From COMBO-56-21 sp038852315 (lineage in GTDB: Archaea > Thermoplasmatota > Thermoplasmata > UBA10834): 64,000 nucleotides of DNA. The stretch spans positions 50,122-114,121 of the forward strand of contig JAWCKF010000003.1 of the NCBI GenBank assembly GCA_038852315.1, in the 5' to 3' direction. This document shows, one piece after another, positions 60,005 to 64,000 of the stretch. The translations under genes and the position numbers were made by a program. The notes beneath the pieces were generated by a model. It was not told where the DNA came from. It saw only the letters and a program-made list of their open reading frames with translations, and did not search any database. The stretch's first letter is position 1; every line of letters starts with the position of its first letter.

Positions 60005-62967
60005 CCGACCTCACCCCGCTTCCTCCTCCTGAGAAAGGCCGTCACGACGACTGCAAGGACCACCACTATAGCGGACACTATTATAGTCACATACAGTATC
60101 TGCTTGGTTTCGCCGAGGTTTTCAACGACTACGCTGAGAGGGGCCGTGAGATCGTCCCAGTTGGCGGTGATCGTTACTTTCTGGCCCGGCTCAACAGTAA
60201 GCTCCTTCCTCGCCTCCCCCACATCCCTGCTGCTCCTCAAGAGAACCTTAAGGGTCACGGGAGAGTCGCCACGGTTGGCAATCACGAGGCTGTCGCCGTC
60301 AGCTGTCGCGTAGGTCTCAAGGTCGCCGTCGGCACCCATGGATATGTTCTCCAGCGAGTACTCGCGGAGTTCTGTGCCCACCCTGTGCATCATGCCCATC
60401 ATGAAGTCGTTGTCCGGCAGATCGCCCTTGAACCTCAGGCCGTACTCCATGCACTCGTCGCTGATCTCGAGAATGAGCACATCCCTGCTGCCGTCGTTGC
60501 AGGTCTTGTTCTGTATGCCGTAGTTAGAGTATCCAGAGGCCATCGCCCACGTGTACTCGCCCTCCTCCCTTCCTGTGAAGTTGACCGTGTACTGCTCACC
60601 TGCCGGCAGAGCAATAGACTGCATGGGTGCGGGCTTGCCCATGGGCAACGGCAGGGGGATCGGGCACAGGGCCTCGACTGTGATCAGCACGGGGGCCGCG
60701 AGGGCCAACGTGGTCGCAGTCACGACAACCATGAGCAGCACCGTGGCGGTCACCAGCCAACCGTCGATGAGATCGTAATCGTCCCGGAGGGCGTCGTGGT
60801 ATGACAGATACCAGATGAAGTCGTTCCAAAGCTCCGTGGTGGGAGGATCGGTGCTGCTGTCGATGAGCTGGTGCCACTCGAAGCCGGACTCGCTCACGAT
60901 GACGTAGGGATAGTGCTCATAGTTGTCCAAGTCGCTGCAGAAGCAGGTGCTTGCCGCGTTCCTGTTGCAATCGTACACATAGACCTGCCAAACGCCGTCC
61001 GATAACTCCCTGGCAAAGTACGGGACGATTGCATGCGCTCCGACGCACTCCGTGACGCCTTGGTCCAGCCCACGATACTCAGCCACGTAGAGTATCCCGG
61101 GCCTCCCGTTCTGCAGATCCTGCAACATCCTCTGGAACGGCCCCGCGAGGAACGGTGAGATGGTGCGCGACGCGCGCAACTCGTCCATGACCTGATCGAT
61201 GTACTTCGTTAGCAGTTCCTGGGATATCTGCGCCCCCTGGAATTTCTCGATCGTGCGCTTGGCATATCTCCACTCTTCGTAGCCTGGCAGATAGGGCGCT
61301 TCCTCGTCTCCCACATGTTCGGTGAGCGAATCGGGGACCGGGACGCCGTTGTAGTAGTGCCAGAGGCTGTACATGCTCATTCCGAAGCACTCCCCGTTCG
61401 CCGCCATCATGGAGAAGACTGGCTCCCAGAACCTCGCAACGATGGTGTGCCACCACTCCAGCTCGCCAGGCCCCCAGAGCTCTCCATGGCCGAAAGCGTC
61501 CTCGTATCTTTGCCAGCTGAGGTCCGGGTTGTTCTGGTTAGGGTACGGTATGCCGTAGTCCCACTGATAAGGCCTCACGACTTCGATCTGATCCCAGGCG
61601 TTCGCGGTCAGAAGCTCAGCATCGGTTGCCCTCACTCCACACATTATCTGCGTGGCGTTCAACGGATCCGCTCGCATGTTCGGCACGTTCTTGTTGGGGA
61701 ACGTCAGAGTGGCCCTGTATGAAGTGGGATACGGTTCAGCAAAGTTGAACATCTGTGAATGGCCCGGGTTCGCGCTCGGGTTGTAGTAGGCGTTCTCCAC
61801 CCCCACAACGACGCTCTTCAGACCTTCAGGGTCACTTACCTCGACTGTAACCTCTATCGTGGTGCCATCCCCCGGGAGCACTTTCTCTGGCGAACACCAT
61901 ATCATCACCTCGGGCGGCGTGTAGCTGCCCACCCACACTCGCCTATACTCGCCAACGAGGTGAGACATCCTGTCCTCTGCGGTGGTCAAGACATGGTGCG
62001 CACCCAACGAGAGAGATACAGAGTACTCAATCGTTATCGAAGTGTTGCTCAGCTCCGCATAAGGCACCAGTATCTTCTCAACTGCGATTGAGTCCACGTA
62101 CAAGATGACGCTGTCAAGACACTTGTCGTCTCTCGCAGTGACCGAGAAGGTTATCGTGTCCGTTGGCCTGATGATCCCAGCGGGCGAGACGCTCAGAGAG
62201 ATTGTGGGAGGGACCACGTCGTCTATCCAAGGCGGCGGTTCCGGAGGGTCGGGCTGGGGGACAGGAGCGGACGCCACGTACGAGACTCTCAGCTTCGGCA
62301 TCTTGATCGCCCTCATCTCCTCGTCCGGGTCTACGCTGGCACCCTCCTGGCTGTAGAACCAGCAGATGTTGCCGACGGTGTTCCAGGGATACGGCCGGAC
62401 TGTCAGGCCGTAGTTCGGATAGGATTCCTCCCACCAGCCAATCGCCCATGAAGTGACGTTATAGCTCTTCTCAGAGTACACGGTATCGACTGTCCAAGTG
62501 ACGTTTGCGCCGGGGGACGGGTACACCGGCTTGGGACGGTTGTTCCAACAAGCAGTCCTGTGATCCCATGGCTCCGCCACACGCATCAGCTCAAGGGTCC
62601 TTCCTCCGCCCTGGTATAGGTACAGGATCAGATAGGCGTCGACTATGACGGCATCGGCGGGCAGAAGTGAGAGATTGAACTTCAGCAGTATGCAGGAATG
62701 GTAGAAGGCCATCTCGAACCCCTGCCAGTAGCCGGACTTGAGAGACTGGTTCAGACCGTATGTGGTCTCCCGGCCTTCTTCGCTCACGAACGTGTCCATC
62801 TCCGGCCAAATGTCCAAGAAGTACCGCCCCGCAGCCTCGGCGTTTCCGACCGAGATGTTTGGGGTCAACAGCACGAACACGCAAACACACGCAAGAACAG
62901 ATCTCGAGAGCCTCGGGAAGAACACCCGAGAGAGGCCTCGAGCTAGGTCACGACAGGACTCATCCAT
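60001..62967 (-). CDS. Large membrane-anchored surface protein: DNRLRE domain plus papain-like Cys/His region
   Basis: 988 residues. A signal segment is near residue 25 to 45. Next comes a DNRLRE-type carbohydrate-binding-like domain (MDTFVSEEGRETTYGLNQSL, AVIVDAYLILYLYQGGG). Ig-like repeats span about residues 250-420. A region around 500-720 carries papain-like active-site motifs: Cys in ANGECFGMSMYSLWHYYNG, and His in GAHAIVPYFAREL followed by VYVYDCNRN. A hydrophobic stretch and beta domains follow, then a C-terminal membrane helix (YVTIIVSAIVVVLAVVVTAF) and a basic tail. It may be a surface cysteine peptidase or transglutaminase-like enzyme; activity is not proven. Start ATG 62967; first gene of an operon with the Ig-like surface protein. 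Confidence 0.7.
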   Translation of the reverse strand: MDESCRDLARGLSRVFFPRLSRSVLACVCVFVLLTPNISVGNAEAAGRYFLDIWPEMDTFVSEEGRETTYGLNQSLKSGYWQGFEMAFYHSCILLKFNLSLLPADAVIVDAYLILYLYQGGGRTLELMRVAEPWDHRTACWNNRPKPVYPSPGANVTWTVDTVYSEKSYNVTSWAIGWWEESYPNYGLTVRPYPWNTVGNICWFYSQEGASVDPDEEMRAIKMPKLRVSYVASAPVPQPDPPEPPPWIDDVVPPTISLSVSPAGIIRPTDTITFSVTARDDKCLDSVILYVDSIAVEKILVPYAELSNTSITIEYSVSLSLGAHHVLTTAEDRMSHLVGEYRRVWVGSYTPPEVMIWCSPEKVLPGDGTTIEVTVEVSDPEGLKSVVVGVENAYYNPSANPGHSQMFNFAEPYPTSYRATLTFPNKNVPNMRADPLNATQIMCGVRATDAELLTANAWDQIEVVRPYQWDYGIPYPNQNNPDLSWQRYEDAFGHGELWGPGELEWWHTIVARFWEPVFSMMAANGECFGMSMYSLWHYYNGVPVPDSLTEHVGDEEAPYLPGYEEWRYAKRTIEKFQGAQISQELLTKYIDQVMDELRASRTISPFLAGPFQRMLQDLQNGRPGILYVAEYRGLDQGVTECVGAHAIVPYFARELSDGVWQVYVYDCNRNAASTCFCSDLDNYEHYPYVIVSESGFEWHQLIDSSTDPPTTELWNDFIWYLSYHDALRDDYDLIDGWLVTATVLLMVVVTATTLALAAPVLITVEALCPIPLPLPMGKPAPMQSIALPAGEQYTVNFTGREEGEYTWAMASGYSNYGIQNKTCNDGSRDVLILEISDECMEYGLRFKGDLPDNDFMMGMMHRVGTELREYSLENISMGADGDLETYATADGDSLVIANRGDSPVTLKVLLRSSRDVGEARKELTVEPGQKVTITANWDDLTAPLSVVVENLGETKQILYVTIIVSAIVVVLAVVVTAFLRRRKRGEVG

Positions 62968-63020
62968 TTCCCAGCACCCCCATGACGGGTTTTTTCCGGC
63001 TATGCCTGTATTGATGAGGT

Positions 63021-63030
63021 GCGTATATGA
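63021..63030 (-). promoter_or_regulatory. TATA-like element of the surface-protein operon
   Basis: The minus-strand TCATATACGC lies about 54-63 bases before ATG 62967. Assigned by eye only. Confidence 0.35.
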
Positions 63031-63146
63031 ACATCACGTCATCGCGGCGCGCTGCCAGATGAAGGTATCTTGGCATGATCATAGCACTACTTTGGCGCAC
63101 CTTTCACAAACTTGATTGTCTCGCAACGCGCGCATTAGACCTGATG

Positions 63147-63305
63147 AATTGCATGATGCTCGGGCCGGAGACCACTCAGAATGGGATGTTCACCGCCACT
63201 GGCCGGAAGAAGGACCTGTTGCGCGCACAAATGGCATTCCTGCTTACCATCTTCTTCATCTGGTTGCTACTAGTTGTCGTTGCTTCGTCGTTGAATCTGT
63301 CATGA
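63147..63305 (+). CDS. Doubtful small membrane protein
   Basis: About 52 residues starting MNCMMLGPETT, with one C-terminal hydrophobic helix (AFLLTIFFIWLLLVVV) and no recognised family. There is no good ribosome site, and the reading frame could be chance. An ATG at 63186 would give a shorter form. Kept only because the membrane helix is clear. Confidence 0.2.
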   Translation, partial: NCMMLGPETTQNGMFTATGRKKDLLRAQMAFLLTIFFIWLLLVVVASSLNLS

Positions 63306-63380
63306 GACACCAGGGGAAGCTAGAGGTTTATCCAAGTGCTTCCCGGTGCTCAATTTGGCAACTGACTCATGATTCGATCC

Positions 63381-63986
63381 TCAGAGTACCTGAGTCATCT
63401 CGCGCTCTACAAGCGAGAAGTCTTTCGGGTCCATCGCTGCCTCGTCCACCGGTATTATCAGATAGCCCTTGTCGAGCACGACCTGCTCGTTTATCAGCTG
63501 GATAAATCTCAGTACACTCTTGAAATCATTCTGGGTCGTGAGATATTCGAGGCCCTCGATGATCACCGCGCCGTTCTCGCCCTTCATCAAGAACTCCCTA
63601 ATCGAAGAAGCGAGATGCGCGAGATTGTTCGGGGACACAAACTCGACGCCTTTCGAGGAGGGCGAAGGGTGCGCAGCCTCGGTCTTCGTCAGCCAAAGCG
63701 CCTCAGCCTCGAACCCGTATTTCTGCTTGAGCGTATCCGGATGGGTCCTCGATATGCAGAGCCCCCTGCAACCTGAGGACAGCAGATTTGCGAACAGCGC
63801 GAAGCTCCTCTCCGGCCGCTCCTCCCTGATAAGATAGCTCCAGCCTGGCGTGAGCGTGATCTGCTGTGGCTGGGCCGCCTTCGCCTCCGCCTCCTGGACC
63901 ATGAGCTTCCTGCCAAGTGCCCGCTCCAGCTCGTCCACCTTCTGCTGCACACGCTGGAAAAGCATCGAACGCTTCGACTTGGCCAT
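63381..63986 (-). CDS. DUF835 domain protein
   Basis: 201 residues. A short coiled-coil start (MLFQRVQQKVDELERALGRK) leads to a DUF835 domain: SYLIREERPERSFALFANLL, RGLCISRTHPD, AHLASSIREFLMKGENGAVI, GLEYLTTQNDFKSVLRFIQL, YLIIPVDEAAMD. DUF835 is widespread in Thermoplasmata and related archaea, often with sensor domains; its role is unknown, possibly signal transduction. The start ATG is close to the window end (63986), and upstream genes lie outside. Confidence 0.85.
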   Translation of the reverse strand: MAKSKRSMLFQRVQQKVDELERALGRKLMVQEAEAKAAQPQQITLTPGWSYLIREERPERSFALFANLLSSGCRGLCISRTHPDTLKQKYGFEAEALWLTKTEAAHPSPSSKGVEFVSPNNLAHLASSIREFLMKGENGAVIIEGLEYLTTQNDFKSVLRFIQLINEQVVLDKGYLIIPVDEAAMDPKDFSLVEREMTQVL

Positions 63987-64000
63987 TATCTGAAGCTCGC

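Larger units (their letters stand above)
62968..63380. other. Intergenic region, 413 bases, with promoter and doubtful small gene
   Basis: It lies between the large surface-protein gene and the DUF835 gene, both on the minus strand. A GCGTATATGA element at 63021-63030 (minus TCATATACGC) is a TATA candidate for the surface-protein operon. A plus-strand frame from about 63147 to 63305 could encode a 52-residue protein ending in one membrane helix (AFLLTIFFIWLLLVVVASSL), but no ribosome site supports it. Nothing else was seen. Confidence 0.4.

Noticed and set aside
1..64000. CRISPR arrays, rRNA genes, intact insertion sequences
   Set aside because: No regularly spaced repeats, rRNA-like stretches or transposase motifs were noticed on reading both strands; a subtle case could be missed without computation.

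Overview
The window reads as a gap-poor chromosome segment of a euryarchaeon, most likely a Thermoplasmatota-type lineage. This rests on archaeal-type genes: ribosomal proteins L15e and L21e, RNA polymerase subunit Rpo4, aIF1A, RIO1 kinase, the KH protein related to Pno1, Pus10, archaeal family-B DNA polymerase, a DUF655 protein and a DUF835 protein. Many genes have a TATA-like box about 25-50 bases before the start codon. The DNA is GC-rich, GTG and TTG starts are frequent, and TAG is an ordinary stop codon. Several secreted or peptide-degrading enzymes (M28 aminopeptidase, clostripain-like C11 peptidase, prolyl oligopeptidase), a tungsten aldehyde oxidoreductase, a CoA-acylating semialdehyde dehydrogenase and two class III aminotransferases suggest a peptide- and amino-acid-fermenting lifestyle. 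The lineage and lifestyle are inferences.

Layout. 0-6 kb: a membrane-anchored phospholipase C/nuclease-fold protein, a DHA2-type MFS transporter, then three diverged GAF-like paralogs around a terpenoid-cyclase-fold repeat protein. 6-10.4 kb: secreted M28 peptidase (minus strand) and a drug/lipid-type ABC-2 exporter pair. 10.4-14.7 kb: a three-gene minus-strand operon coding for an opine dehydrogenase, a B12-binding mutase-like protein and an asparagine-synthetase homolog without its glutaminase cysteine. A divergent winged-helix/CBS regulator and a cation/proton antiporter follow. 17-22.7 kb: secreted C11 peptidase, a small membrane protein, three glycosyltransferases and a sugar-nucleotide epimerase. 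22.7-25.4 kb: a methylamine-methyltransferase (MtmB) homolog with no pyrrolysine codon and a saccharopine-dehydrogenase-like enzyme. 25.6-31 kb: nitroreductase, prolyl oligopeptidase, TauE-type permease and aldehyde ferredoxin oxidoreductase. 31-34 kb: a second ABC exporter whose permease carries PKD domains in an outside loop. 34-40.4 kb: NifX-like protein, ferritin-like protein, MmsA, DUF2284 protein and two class III aminotransferases.

40.4-56 kb is informational and biosynthetic core: a ThiI-like protein with a broken PP-loop, L15e, DNA polymerase B, YchF GTPase, a DUF1611 protein, then a long minus-strand ribosome/RNA operon (aIF1A, RIO1, KH protein, one unrecognised protein, Pus10, L21e, Rpo4, DUF655, KsgA). 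ArgG, ArgH and an ACT-domain protein follow. At 56.2 kb a tRNA-Glu gene carries a roughly 1.1 kb decayed integrated element with a tyrosine recombinase fragment, a copy of the tRNA 3' end, and 18-base repeats at its edges. 57.5-64 kb holds cell-surface proteins, including a large membrane-anchored protein with a DNRLRE-type domain and papain-like Cys/His motifs, and a DUF835 protein.

The most interesting candidate system is the 10.4-14.7 kb operon. An opine-forming enzyme, a cobalamin mutase-like protein and a beta-lactam-synthetase-like (Cys-less AsnB) ligase together could make a modified amino acid or lactam. This is a hypothesis built from family membership and gene order. No CRISPR array, rRNA gene or intact insertion sequence was seen.
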